64,000 nt of DNA from NCBI RefSeq assembly GCF_013177675.1, contig NZ_CP042652.1, positions 1,612,001-1,676,000 of the forward strand, given 5' to 3'. Shown in pieces: positions 9,725-17,877 of this stretch; position 1 is the stretch's first letter, and every line of letters begins with the position of its first letter. Source of the DNA: Arcobacter acticola (lineage in GTDB: Bacteria; Campylobacterota; Campylobacteria; Campylobacterales; Arcobacteraceae). The position numbers and the translations under genes are program-made. The notes under the pieces were generated by a model. The model did no database searches, was not told the DNA's origin, and was given only the letters and a program-made list of their open reading frames with translations.

Positions 9725-9768
9725 AAATGAAATAATTAATTTTCTTTAATTATTTCATTTTTTCTTTT
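9725..9768. terminator. Long perfect hairpin, probable bidirectional terminator
   Basis: AAATGAAATAATTAA (9725-9739) and its exact complement (9746-9760) form a 15-bp stem with a 6-base loop, followed on the plus strand by a T-tract. It sits just downstream of the aldo/keto reductase stop and upstream of the PAS kinase gene, separating the two transcripts. Confidence 0.75.
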
Positions 9769-9782
9769 GAATAATTTTTAAT

Positions 9783-10802
9783 TTATCCCATAGGATAAAG
9801 AATATCTTTTTGAATCTCTTCTATTTTTTTCATTAATTCATCGTCAATTTTAAATTTAAATGCTGCTAATGATTCATCTAATTGCTCAACTTTTCTAGCT
9901 CCAATTATTGTAGAAGCCACAAAATCAAAATGTTTTGAATAAGCAACAGCTAGAGTTACTGGTGAAATTCCATACTCTTTGGCTAATTCAAGATATTTTA
10001 TAGTTGCTGCTTTTGTTTTATCATTTACAAATCTTGTAGCTTGTGCTTGAACTCTTGGATTTTCATGTTTCATATAAGCGCTAAATCTTGCATCATCTGG
10101 ATAAAAAGCATTATTGTATTTTCCAGATAAAACACCTCCACCTATTGGAGAATATGGTAAAAGTGAAATTTTTTCATTTTTACATACTGTAGATAATTCA
10201 TCTAAAAATCTTGGATTTAAAAGTGAAAAGTTATTTTGAATTGATTCAAATCTTGTGATGTTTCTGTTTTTTGAAGTTTCATTTGCTTTTGTAAGACCAT
10301 AAGCTGTGTCGTTTGATGTTCCTATATATCTTACTTTCCCTTCACGAACTAGCTCATCAAAAGCTTTAAGTGACTCTTCAATAGGCACTATAGTATCAGG
10401 CCAATGCATTTGATAAAGGTCAATATAATCAGTATCAAGTCTTTTTAAACTTCCTTCAACTGCTCTTTTTATATGAAAAGAATCAATTGCAGTAAGACCA
10501 TGCCTTGTTGGTGGAACAAACCAACCTGATGCTGCTCCACTTACTTTAGTTGCAAGTATTATAGAATCTCTTGCTTTTGTTTTTAACCATTCACCAACTA
10601 TTATTTCAGTAGTTCCTTCATATGATTTTTTGGGAGGAACAGGATAAAGCTCAGCTGTATCATAAAAATTTATTCCATTTTCATAAGCTTTATCGAGTAT
10701 TTTAAATGCTTCTTGTCTTGATGAGCTTGAACCAAAAGTCATAGTTCCCATACAAATAGATGAAACTCTTAATCCACTTTTTCCTATATATCTAAAATCC
10801 AT
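9783..10802 (-). CDS. Aldo/keto reductase
   Basis: The 339-residue enzyme has the NAD(P)H-dependent AKR tetrad: Asp and Tyr in FYDTAELYP (near 47-55), Lys in ATKVSG (near 83) and His in YQMHWPD (near 132), and the C-terminal cofactor signature around STIIGARKVEQL. The length and N-terminus (MDFRYIGKSGLRVSSICMGTMTFG) fit the broad Tas/YajO-like group that reduces aldehydes. Substrate cannot be inferred. It stands alone between a terminator and the SLAC1-like gene. Confidence 0.92.
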   Translation of the reverse strand: MDFRYIGKSGLRVSSICMGTMTFGSSSSRQEAFKILDKAYENGINFYDTAELYPVPPKKSYEGTTEIIVGEWLKTKARDSIILATKVSGAASGWFVPPTRHGLTAIDSFHIKRAVEGSLKRLDTDYIDLYQMHWPDTIVPIEESLKAFDELVREGKVRYIGTSNDTAYGLTKANETSKNRNITRFESIQNNFSLLNPRFLDELSTVCKNEKISLLPYSPIGGGVLSGKYNNAFYPDDARFSAYMKHENPRVQAQATRFVNDKTKAATIKYLELAKEYGISPVTLAVAYSKHFDFVASTIIGARKVEQLDESLAAFKFKIDDELMKKIEEIQKDILYPMG

Positions 10803-10868
10803 AATATTTCCTTCAAATTTTTAATAAAAAATATTATAACGATTTAAAAAAAACAGATGGATTAAATT

Positions 10869-11846
10869 TTACTCCATTATACAAATTTCTTTTTTATTCA
10901 TATGAATAATTGTTTGTCTAGCAACTAAAACTATAATTACACTTGTAATAACCATTAAAATATAAGATAATATTGCATAAAAACCTTTATGTGTTAATTC
11001 ATACATTAAAACAGTTGCAAGTGTAATAGCAGCCATTGGGAAAGTAAATGCCCACCAAGATATAAAAAACTTAATGTTTATAAAATTTTTATACATCACA
11101 AATACTAAAATAGTAAAAAATAGCCCTAAATTAAATAAAATCTGTGCAAAAAAATCCAAGTTTCCAGTTAATTTAACATAAGAAATAAATCCAATAGCAG
11201 GAGGTGCTATAAGTATAAAAAGTGTTGGCATAAATTTTGGTGCAAATTGATTGTGAAAAATAATTCTATTTAAAATAATAGAAAATAAAATAATCCAAAA
11301 GAAAATACCAATTGAAAAATAAAAATATAAAACCGAATCATCAATAAAACCTTTTCCAGCAATAGGAACAATTAAGTTTCCGACAATTGGTATGAACCAA
11401 GCAGGATTTGAGTGTTGCATTTCAAGGTTATTATTTATCCAAAATTTAATAGTATAAAAAGTGAAAAAAATATGAAAAACCGCACCAACAATAAAAAATA
11501 TTTGAGCTAAAGGGTCAATTGTATTTCTATAAATCATTGATAAAATAAGTATTGATATAGAAGAAGCTGCAAAAAAATTAATTCTAATTGGATGAGAAAA
11601 CTCTTTTTTTACTTCATTTTTGTGTTTCATAATCTTTAATAAATAAAAATACAAAATTATAAAAAATATAATTGTAGTACAAATCATCATAACTAAGTAA
11701 ATAATAGAAGGAAGAAATAAAGCTTCACTTACTTTTTTATATACTAAAGTTAAACCTGCTAATCCCATAACAATGGCAAACATCATTATGGGAAAGAACT
11801 GTAATCTATCTGAGGGGATTGATTTTATCATCTCTTCTTGTTGCAT
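10869..11846 (-). CDS. SLAC1/TehA (TDT) family anion channel-like membrane protein
   Basis: The 325-residue protein has about ten hydrophobic helices and the N-terminal FFPIMMFAIVMGLAGLTL signature of the tellurite-resistance/dicarboxylate transporter family, with the PAWFIPIVGNLIVPIAG loop typical of TehA-like proteins. Family members are passive anion or dicarboxylate channels; the ion is unknown. Transcribed opposite to the small gene at 11905, alone on its strand. A distant TDT-like protein (TsoY type) occurs at 45305. Confidence 0.88.
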   Translation of the reverse strand: MQQEEMIKSIPSDRLQFFPIMMFAIVMGLAGLTLVYKKVSEALFLPSIIYLVMMICTTIIFFIILYFYLLKIMKHKNEVKKEFSHPIRINFFAASSISILILSMIYRNTIDPLAQIFFIVGAVFHIFFTFYTIKFWINNNLEMQHSNPAWFIPIVGNLIVPIAGKGFIDDSVLYFYFSIGIFFWIILFSIILNRIIFHNQFAPKFMPTLFILIAPPAIGFISYVKLTGNLDFFAQILFNLGLFFTILVFVMYKNFINIKFFISWWAFTFPMAAITLATVLMYELTHKGFYAILSYILMVITSVIIVLVARQTIIHMNKKEICIME

Positions 11847-11904
11847 TATTAAATCCTATTAAGAATAATTTATTATAATTAGAAAAAAAATTCAAAGGCA
11901 AGTT

Positions 11905-12120
11905 TTGGCAAAAATCAAAAAATCAACAATAGACTTAAGTAAAGAAAATCTAACTTTTGAAGAGAGAAATCAAACTATAAAACTACTAAATTTTAAAACT
12001 GATACTATGAGTTTGGACATTGCAATCTTTGAAAAAGATAAATTTATCAAAAATAGTACTATGGTCTTTGCTCATTTACCAAAAAAACTAAAAGCTAAGC
12101 TAAATCCAACTTGCAAATAA
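11905..12120 (+). CDS. Small conserved-looking hypothetical protein, TTG start
   Basis: The 71-residue frame opens at TTG behind AAAGG. It is rich in Lys and charged residues, has no membrane segment or signal peptide, and ends AHLPKKLKAKLNPTCK. The first half (KKSTIDLSKENLTFEERNQ) reads like a real compact protein and codon use matches neighbours. I do not recognise a domain. It is divergent from the SLAC1-like gene and upstream of, but about 230 bases from, nhaA. Confidence 0.6.
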   Translation: MAKIKKSTIDLSKENLTFEERNQTIKLLNFKTDTMSLDIAIFEKDKFIKNSTMVFAHLPKKLKAKLNPTCK

Positions 12121-12240
12121 GGTTTTTTCTAAATATTTTTATAATTATAACTTATAAAAATTAAAATTTGTTTATATTTTAATAAGTAAAAGTTATAATT
12201 TCTCAATAATTTACAATATATATAAATAACTCATAAAAAT

Positions 12241-12296
12241 GTCAATAAATTGTAAATAAAACACTTGTAAAAAAGTTTACACTTAAAAAGTATAAT
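12241..12296 (+). promoter_or_regulatory. nhaA promoter with upstream element matching the 15748 promoter
   Basis: The element GTCAATAAATTGTAAATAA (12241-12259) begins exactly 50 bases upstream of a TATAAT (12291-12296). It matches 17 of 19 bases of 15748-15766, which also starts 50 bases upstream of a TATAAT. Between them lies a GTAAA-N4-TTTAC palindrome (about 12266-12280), and TTTACACT here aligns with TTGACACT there. This looks like a two-site activator arrangement and the two-component genes just downstream are the natural regulator. Confidence 0.65.
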
Positions 12297-12349
12297 TGAC
12301 AATTATAATTATTTTAAAAATTTATAAACTTCAATTTAGAGGAATTAAA

Positions 12350-13678
12350 ATGAAACTATATGCTCCTTGGGAAAAAGCTTTCAAAAAAGTATCAACTCCA
12401 TTTGAAGAGTTTTTACATGCACAAACTACAACAGGTTTAATATTAATTGTGATGACAATTATTGCATTGATATTAGCAAATACATCTTTATATGAGACAT
12501 ATTCACACTTTTTTCATATGAATATTGATTTTAATGTTGGTTCATGGGCTCTTTCACATTCACTACATCATTGGATAAATGATGGTCTTATGGCAATATT
12601 TTTCTTTCTTATTGGACTTGAAATAAAAAGAGAAATAACAGCAGGTGAACTTTCTAATTTAAAAGTTGCAATATTACCTATTTTAGCAGCAATTGGTGGA
12701 ATGGTATTTCCAGCACTTATTTATACAAGTTTAAATTATGAAACAGTTGGAAGTGCTGGTTGGGGAATCCCAATGGCAACAGATATTGCCTTTGCAATTA
12801 GTGCTTTAGTGTTATTAGGGAAAAGAGTACCAACCGCCTTAGTTACATTTTTAGTTGCCCTTGCTATTGTAGATGATTTAGGTGCAGTGATTGTAATCGC
12901 ACTATTTTATACAGATACAATTAATATGATGGCTTTAAGTTTAGCTGGATTAATGTTTGTACTTATGCTTGCATTTAACAGGTTTGGTATTCATATGCTT
13001 TTACCTTATTTTATTGTTGGCTTATTAATGTGGTTTTTTATGCTTGAATCTGGCGTTCATGCTACAATTGCTGGAGTTTTAGCAGCACTTGCAATTCCTT
13101 CAACTCCAAAAAGAGTTCCATCGACTTTAACAAAAGAAGCTAAAGTTCTACTAGATGAGTACGATAAATATCCAGTTGATGAGAACTATCAAATAAATGA
13201 AGAACAAAAAAGAATATTAACTAATATTAGAAATAAAATAAATGAGGTAGAAACTCCAGCAGCAAGACTAGAACACAATTTACATCTACCTGTTGCACTT
13301 ATTATCATCCCAATTTTTGCATTGGCAAATGCAGGTATAAAAATAGATTTTAGTTCTATTAGTACAACAATTGTAGAACCTGTATCATTAGGAATTATAT
13401 TAGGTTTAATCTTTGGAAAAGTGATTGGTATTTTTGGAGTTTCTTATGTGGCTGTGAAATTAAAAATTGCTCAACTACCAAAAGACAGCACTTTAAGTCA
13501 AGTATTTGGAGTAGCATTTTTAGGTGGAATTGGATTTACTATGTCTATATTTGTAGCTGATCTTGCATTTATAAATAATCCCGAATTAATTTTACAAGCA
13601 AAAATTGGAATCCTAAGTGCTTCTTTATTTTCAGCTTTATTTGGGTATCTTTGGCTAAGAACAATAAGTAAAAAATAA
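12350..13678 (+). CDS. nhaA: Na+/H+ antiporter NhaA
   Basis: ATG 12350 follows AGGAATTAAA; the longer upstream frame is not needed. The 442-residue protein has about 12 helices and the NhaA signature ALAIVDDLGAVIVIALFY near 170-187 with the paired aspartates that carry Na+ and protons, plus GLEIKREITAGEL near 88. It exports Na+ in exchange for protons and supports growth in salt and at alkaline pH. A cytoplasmic charged insert (about 255-305) is longer than in E. coli NhaA, as in many epsilonproteobacterial versions. The two-component genes follow after 9 bases, so the operon couples transporter and sensor. Confidence 0.95.
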   Translation: MKLYAPWEKAFKKVSTPFEEFLHAQTTTGLILIVMTIIALILANTSLYETYSHFFHMNIDFNVGSWALSHSLHHWINDGLMAIFFFLIGLEIKREITAGELSNLKVAILPILAAIGGMVFPALIYTSLNYETVGSAGWGIPMATDIAFAISALVLLGKRVPTALVTFLVALAIVDDLGAVIVIALFYTDTINMMALSLAGLMFVLMLAFNRFGIHMLLPYFIVGLLMWFFMLESGVHATIAGVLAALAIPSTPKRVPSTLTKEAKVLLDEYDKYPVDENYQINEEQKRILTNIRNKINEVETPAARLEHNLHLPVALIIIPIFALANAGIKIDFSSISTTIVEPVSLGIILGLIFGKVIGIFGVSYVAVKLKIAQLPKDSTLSQVFGVAFLGGIGFTMSIFVADLAFINNPELILQAKIGILSASLFSALFGYLWLRTISKK

Positions 13679-13687
13679 AGGTATTTA

Positions 13688-14365
13688 ATGAATAAAAATG
13701 TTCTTTTAATTGAAGATAATCTTGAGTTACAAAATTTAATTAGTAGTTTTTTAAAATCTTATGATTATGATTGTGTTGTTTTTTCTAAGCCTTTAGAAGC
13801 ACTAAAAGATTTTGAAGAAAATCACCATCTATACTCTATTGTAATTTTGGATTTAGGACTTCCAGGGATGGATGGTTTTGATTTATTCAAAAAATTAAAA
13901 GAGATAAAAAATATACCAATCATCATCTCAACAGCAAGAGATGATATAGGAAATAAAATTCATGGTTTTGAACTAGGTGCTGATGATTACTTAGCAAAAC
14001 CTTATGAGCCAAGGGAATTAGTTCTTAGAATTGATGCTACACTAAAAAGATATATAAATGATGACAAAATCAAAATAAATGATTTAACTATTGATTTAGA
14101 TAAAAAAAGAGTTTCTTTAGAAAATCAAGAAATTGAATTTACAAAAATAGAATCGGAAATCTTTTTTATGTTTATAGAAAATATGAATAAAGTAGTCTCA
14201 AGAGAAGATATAGTTAATCAAACTTCCCTAAAAAAGGATACAAAAAATAGAACTATTGATATGCATGTAAGTAATATTCGGTTTAAAATAAATGATGATT
14301 CTAAAGAGGCTAAATATATAAAATCTGTTTGGGGAATAGGATATAAATTTACAAATGACAATTAA
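13688..14365 (+). CDS. OmpR-family response regulator linked to nhaA
   Basis: The 225-residue regulator has the receiver Asp in VILDLGLPG (near 57), Lys in LAKPYEP (near 107) and a winged-helix C-terminus ending SVWGIGYKF. It begins 9 bases after nhaA and overlaps the kinase start by 11 bases. Its likely targets are the matching elements at 12241 and 15748, placing nhaA and the 25-residue peptide under its control; that is inference from position and motif sharing. Confidence 0.92.
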   Translation: MNKNVLLIEDNLELQNLISSFLKSYDYDCVVFSKPLEALKDFEENHHLYSIVILDLGLPGMDGFDLFKKLKEIKNIPIIISTARDDIGNKIHGFELGADDYLAKPYEPRELVLRIDATLKRYINDDKIKINDLTIDLDKKRVSLENQEIEFTKIESEIFFMFIENMNKVVSREDIVNQTSLKKDTKNRTIDMHVSNIRFKINDDSKEAKYIKSVWGIGYKFTNDN

Positions 14366-15743
14366 ACAAAGACTTTATATATCTTTTTCTTTAATCCTAT
14401 TTATATTAATGTTTATAATAGGTGTGTTTTTTTATACCCTATTTAATTTAAATGAAGTTCATAATTCTCAAAAACACAGATATGACCAAATAAGAAGAGT
14501 TGAAAAATTAAAAGAGTACAACAACTCTTTTTCCTGGATTGCACTTGATATTATCACTGATTATGAAAAAATGAATATTGTAAAAAAAAGATTGGAAAAA
14601 GCAAATGAGCTTTTTCTAAATCTAAAGTCTCAAAAAACTGACACTATAAATAATTCAGAATCAATAAAAGAAAAAGAGAATTTAGAGTTAATATTTCTAG
14701 AATTTGAAAATATAGAAAAATTAATCAAACAAGAACTTTATGAGCTTGTTTTAAAAAAAGAAGAAAAAAACTTCAATTTATTTAATAAAAAGTATGAGCA
14801 AATAAGTACTCTTATTCAAAAACTTTTGATTGAAGAGATAGATTATTTACAAGATGAGTTAAATAAAACAGAAAAAAACACAGAAGATTTCATCGAAACT
14901 ATAAAACTAGAATTAGTAATTTTACTTCTTGTTGCAATTATCATCTCATTTATAATTTCAGGAAAAATCATTAAAGAGATTAAAGACAAACTATATAAAC
15001 TAAATGTAGGTGTGCTACAACTTTTTAAAGATGATGAGAATAGTATTAAAGTAGATATTGGAGAAAATAACGAGCTAAGTGAAATAACAAACAATCTAAA
15101 CTCATATCTTGAAAAACAACATGAAATTATTCATTCAAGAGAAGAGCTTTTAAGAAATATTAGCCACGAACTAAAAACTCCCATTGCAAAAGGTAAGTTT
15201 TTACTTGAAAATCTAAAAAGTAAAAATGCAAGTAGTGAAATTTCAAGTATAAATCGAGTATTTTCGGATATTGAAGAGCTAACAAGTAAACTATTACAAA
15301 GGGAAAAACTAAATTTTGCTACATTAAAATCTTCTGAATTTAAAGTAAGTAGTTTGATTTTGGAAGCCTTATCAAAACTATCTATTGATGATGAATCAAA
15401 AATAAAACTAGAGATAAAAAATGATTTTTATATTCTTGCAGATAAATATTATTTAACAATTGCTTTAAAAAATTTAATTGATAATGCCTTGAAATATGCC
15501 GAAGATTTTCCCATTGAAATTGAAGCAAAAAACAATAGATTAAATGTAAAAAATATTGCTCAGAAATTGTCAAATGACCTTATTTATTATATAAAACCAT
15601 TTACTAGAGACACAAATCAACAATCAGGTCATGGATTAGGATTAAATATTGTAAATAAAATTATTCAAAAGCATAATTTTAAATTGGAATATGATTATAA
15701 AAACTCTCAAAATATCTTTTCAATAATTTTTAAAAACATCTAA
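14355..15743 (+). CDS. Membrane sensor histidine kinase linked to nhaA
   Basis: The 462-residue kinase has an N-terminal helix (about 8-30), a roughly 150-residue extracytoplasmic domain predicted helical and rich in Lys/Glu, a second helix (about 188-208), then a DHp box ISHELKTPIAKGK (near 271) and an HATPase domain with GHGLGLNIV near 427. The charged helical sensor domain could respond to ionic strength or pH, consistent with the nhaA linkage, but this is inference. Translated from an ATG inside the regulator's last codons. Confidence 0.9.
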   Translation: MTIKQRLYISFSLILFILMFIIGVFFYTLFNLNEVHNSQKHRYDQIRRVEKLKEYNNSFSWIALDIITDYEKMNIVKKRLEKANELFLNLKSQKTDTINNSESIKEKENLELIFLEFENIEKLIKQELYELVLKKEEKNFNLFNKKYEQISTLIQKLLIEEIDYLQDELNKTEKNTEDFIETIKLELVILLLVAIIISFIISGKIIKEIKDKLYKLNVGVLQLFKDDENSIKVDIGENNELSEITNNLNSYLEKQHEIIHSREELLRNISHELKTPIAKGKFLLENLKSKNASSEISSINRVFSDIEELTSKLLQREKLNFATLKSSEFKVSSLILEALSKLSIDDESKIKLEIKNDFYILADKYYLTIALKNLIDNALKYAEDFPIEIEAKNNRLNVKNIAQKLSNDLIYYIKPFTRDTNQQSGHGLGLNIVNKIIQKHNFKLEYDYKNSQNIFSIIFKNI

Positions 15744-15747
15744 AAAC

Positions 15748-15803
15748 GTCAAGAAAGTGTAAATAATTTGCACATTTTAAAATTGACACTAATTCTATAT
15801 AAT
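15748..15803 (+). promoter_or_regulatory. Promoter of the 25-residue peptide, matching the nhaA promoter
   Basis: GTCAAGAAAGTGTAAATAA (15748-15766) starts 5 bases after the kinase stop and 50 bases before TATAAT (15798-15803), reproducing the nhaA promoter geometry exactly. A TTGACACT block at 15783-15790 corresponds to TTTACACT at the nhaA promoter. Confidence 0.62.
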
Positions 15804-15843
15804 TATTTATATCGATAGTTGAAATCAATTAAAAGGAATTATA

Positions 15844-15921
15844 ATGGAAGTAGTTAGAAATTTAGTAATCTTAGTGGCAGTTTCTTTTACTGTTATTGGT
15901 TTTATAAGCGCAAGTTTTTAA
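15844..15921 (+). CDS. 25-residue single-helix membrane peptide
   Basis: An AAAAGGAATTATA leader places a good ribosome site in front of ATG 15844. The peptide, MEVVRNLVILVAVSFTVIGF followed by ISASF, is almost entirely one transmembrane helix. It has its own promoter that mirrors the nhaA promoter and is followed by a hairpin (15937-15957), so it looks like a deliberately expressed one-gene unit. Possible roles are a modulator of NhaA or of the neighbouring kinase, as known for other one-helix regulators; no homology is claimed. Confidence 0.6.
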   Translation: MEVVRNLVILVAVSFTVIGFISASF

Positions 15922-15936
15922 TTCCAAATTTTCTTT

Positions 15937-15957
15937 CTCACTATGAAAAATAGTGAG
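15937..15957 (+). terminator. Hairpin after the 25-residue peptide gene
   Basis: CTCACTAT and ATAGTGAG form a perfect 8-bp stem around a GAAAA loop, 16 bases after the peptide stop. There is no strong T-tract, so it may terminate weakly or protect the short mRNA. Confidence 0.45.
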
Positions 15958-16057
15958 TAGAATAACTTAAAAATTTAGTAATATTCTTTGTGTAATACCT
16001 TCTTTATCGAAAATCTAATATAATACGGAAATTTTAAAAATATAAATAAGGTAAATA

Positions 16058-16285
16058 ATGGGAAGAGCAAATACTTCAAGTGTAGATACAACAAAAGGCG
16101 AAAAACTAGCAAAAAGAATGACTCAACAAACTAACACAGTAAAAGCATCTTTTTCTCCTGAAGAAGCAGCAAAACAACAACAAATAATAAATGCTAGAAA
16201 AGCTGCAAATGTTGAAGCAAAAAAAGAAAAAAGAAAAAAGAACGCAAAACTAGCTAAAGCTGCAAAGAAAAAGAATAAAAAGTAA
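16058..16285 (+). CDS. Small Lys/Ala-rich basic protein
   Basis: The 75-residue protein begins MGRANTSSVDTTKGEKLAKR and ends in a very basic tail (about residues 53-75, mostly Lys and Ala). It follows a weak AAGG site. No fold is recognised; the tail suggests nucleic-acid or ribosome association. It precedes the acpH gene by 3 bases and is probably co-transcribed with it. Confidence 0.7.
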   Translation: MGRANTSSVDTTKGEKLAKRMTQQTNTVKASFSPEEAAKQQQIINARKAANVEAKKEKRKKNAKLAKAAKKKNKK

Positions 16286-16288
16286 TAA

Positions 16289-16903
16289 ATGAATTGGTTA
16301 GCACACGTTTTCTTATCTGAGCAAAAAATAGATTTCCAAATTGGAAATTTTCTTGCTGATCCACTTAAAGGTAAAACTTGGGAAGATGCAAGTATAGATA
16401 TGAAAAATGGAATGGCTACACATAAAATAATTGATTCATATACAGATTCACATGAAATAGTCAGTTGCAGTAAAAGAAGGTTAAGAGAAAAAGGTTTATT
16501 AAAACCAGTTATTATTGATTTAACTTATGATTATTTTTTGACAAAAAACTGGGATGAATTTTGTAAAACTTCAATAAATGAATTTTCAAAAGTTTTTTAT
16601 CATCAAGCAAACAAAAGAACACCCTATTTCCCAAATCATGTAAATATTCCTATTTATAATATGATTGATAGGGATTTACTAAACAAATATCACAACTTAA
16701 ATCAATTAAAAGCTTCTTTTGAAAGAATGGATACAAGACTCTCACCAAGATTAAAACAGAGAGAAACAGCCGTAAGTTACTTTGATAATGTGGTTGAAAA
16801 TATAGATTTATTGGAAGATGATTTTTTGAATTTCTTTCCTCAACTTTGTCAAACTGTAAAAAAAGACTTAGATCATAACAAATTAAAACATTGGAATTTA
16901 TAA
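16289..16903 (+). CDS. acpH: ACP phosphodiesterase (AcpH, DUF479 family)
   Basis: The 204-residue protein opens MNWLAHVFLSEQ and has QIGNFLADPLKG (about 20-31) and HKIIDSYTDSH (about 48-58), the metal-binding His/Asp motifs of the HD-like AcpH family that removes 4'-phosphopantetheine from acyl carrier protein. The length is normal for the family. Its 3' end overlaps the phosphatase gene. Confidence 0.88.
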   Translation: MNWLAHVFLSEQKIDFQIGNFLADPLKGKTWEDASIDMKNGMATHKIIDSYTDSHEIVSCSKRRLREKGLLKPVIIDLTYDYFLTKNWDEFCKTSINEFSKVFYHQANKRTPYFPNHVNIPIYNMIDRDLLNKYHNLNQLKASFERMDTRLSPRLKQRETAVSYFDNVVENIDLLEDDFLNFFPQLCQTVKKDLDHNKLKHWNL

Positions 16904-17391
16904 TAAAAAAGCTATATATAATAAGACATGCGAAATCCGATTGGAGTGATGACACTTTAAAAGATTTTGATAGACCTTTAAATAAAAGAGGTTTAAAAAA
17001 TGCACCATTTATGGGAAGTTTATTAAAAAATAAGAATATTAATCCAGATTTGATTTTAAGCTCACCTGCTCTTCGAGCTATAACAACTGCCGAGATCATT
17101 GCAAATAGAGTTGAATACAAAAATAACATAGAAACAAATAAAAGTATCTATGAAACTCCTTATTCTACTTTAGAAAAAATTATCTATGAAATAGATGATA
17201 AAAATAATTCAGTTTTTTTCATAGGACATAATCCTGGACTTTCTGCCTTAATAAATCATTTATGCCAAACTAATTTAGATATTCCAACATGTGCAGTTGT
17301 GGAAATCTCTTTTGATACTGATTCTTGGGAAAAAATATCAAAAAAGAATACTGCTTTGATTTCATATGAATATCCTAAGAAATACACATAA
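16891..17391 (+). CDS. SixA-like histidine phosphatase
   Basis: From TTG 16891 the 166-residue protein has the phosphohistidine catalytic motif IIRHAKSDW near residue 10, RPLNKRG near 30 and the second His in FIGHNPGLS near 112. These fit the short SixA-type branch of the histidine phosphatase superfamily, known to remove phosphate from histidine of phosphotransfer proteins. No ATG occurs before the catalytic motif, so TTG inside the end of acpH is the only sensible start. Confidence 0.85.
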   Translation: MEFIIKKLYIIRHAKSDWSDDTLKDFDRPLNKRGLKNAPFMGSLLKNKNINPDLILSSPALRAITTAEIIANRVEYKNNIETNKSIYETPYSTLEKIIYEIDDKNNSVFFIGHNPGLSALINHLCQTNLDIPTCAVVEISFDTDSWEKISKKNTALISYEYPKKYT

Positions 17392-17394
17392 AAA

Positions 17395-17855
17395 TTAATT
17401 TACTTCTATTTGTACTCTTTTCAAATCAGGATAAAAAAATACACTAAAAGGCAGAATAAAAATCAAGAAAAGCCATAATTGTTTATTTTCTCTTTTTTTA
17501 AATGTATTTCTTATAATTGAGATAAAAGAATAAGCCCAAATTAAAAACTAATTTAGAACAATCAAACCTACAATTAATACCATTAAAAATATTAAATTCA
17601 TTAAAAATAAATAGCAGCCAGCGCCTAATAGTAATAAATTTAAAATAATTTGGATAAATAATATTTTTGGCTTATATTTTATCTTTTCATTTTCTTTTAA
17701 ATTAAGTATTCAAAAAACATATATTCTGAATTTATCATATTATCATATGCAATATGAGCTTCTCGTTTTCTTAAAGTACTTTTTAGATAACCTTTAATTT
17801 TATTCATCTTTATTCTAGTATGATGTATTTTATAATTATTTGTATCTAATTGCAT
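17395..17855 (-). pseudogene. Decayed small membrane protein gene (frameshift plus stop)
   Basis: A clear GAGGTAAAAA site and ATG (17853-17855) start a frame reading MQLDTNNYKIHHTRIKMNK and continuing to NSEYMFFEYLI, then a stop. Near 17708 a single lost A would restore a second frame that reads NLKENEKIKYKPKIL, two hydrophobic helices, an in-frame TAG at 17548-17550, another helix and a tail YPDLKRVQIEVN ending at 17395. Length, ribosome site and coding character show a once functional membrane protein of about 153 residues. It adjoins the permease gene of the uptake cluster but need not belong to it. Confidence 0.75.
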
Positions 17856-17877
17856 TTTTACCTCATAATAAATTTTA

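Noticed and set aside
15784-15803. TTGACA plus TATAAT as a classical sigma-70 promoter
   Set aside because: The spacing is only 9 bases; the shared element 50 bases upstream and the -10 alone are a better description.
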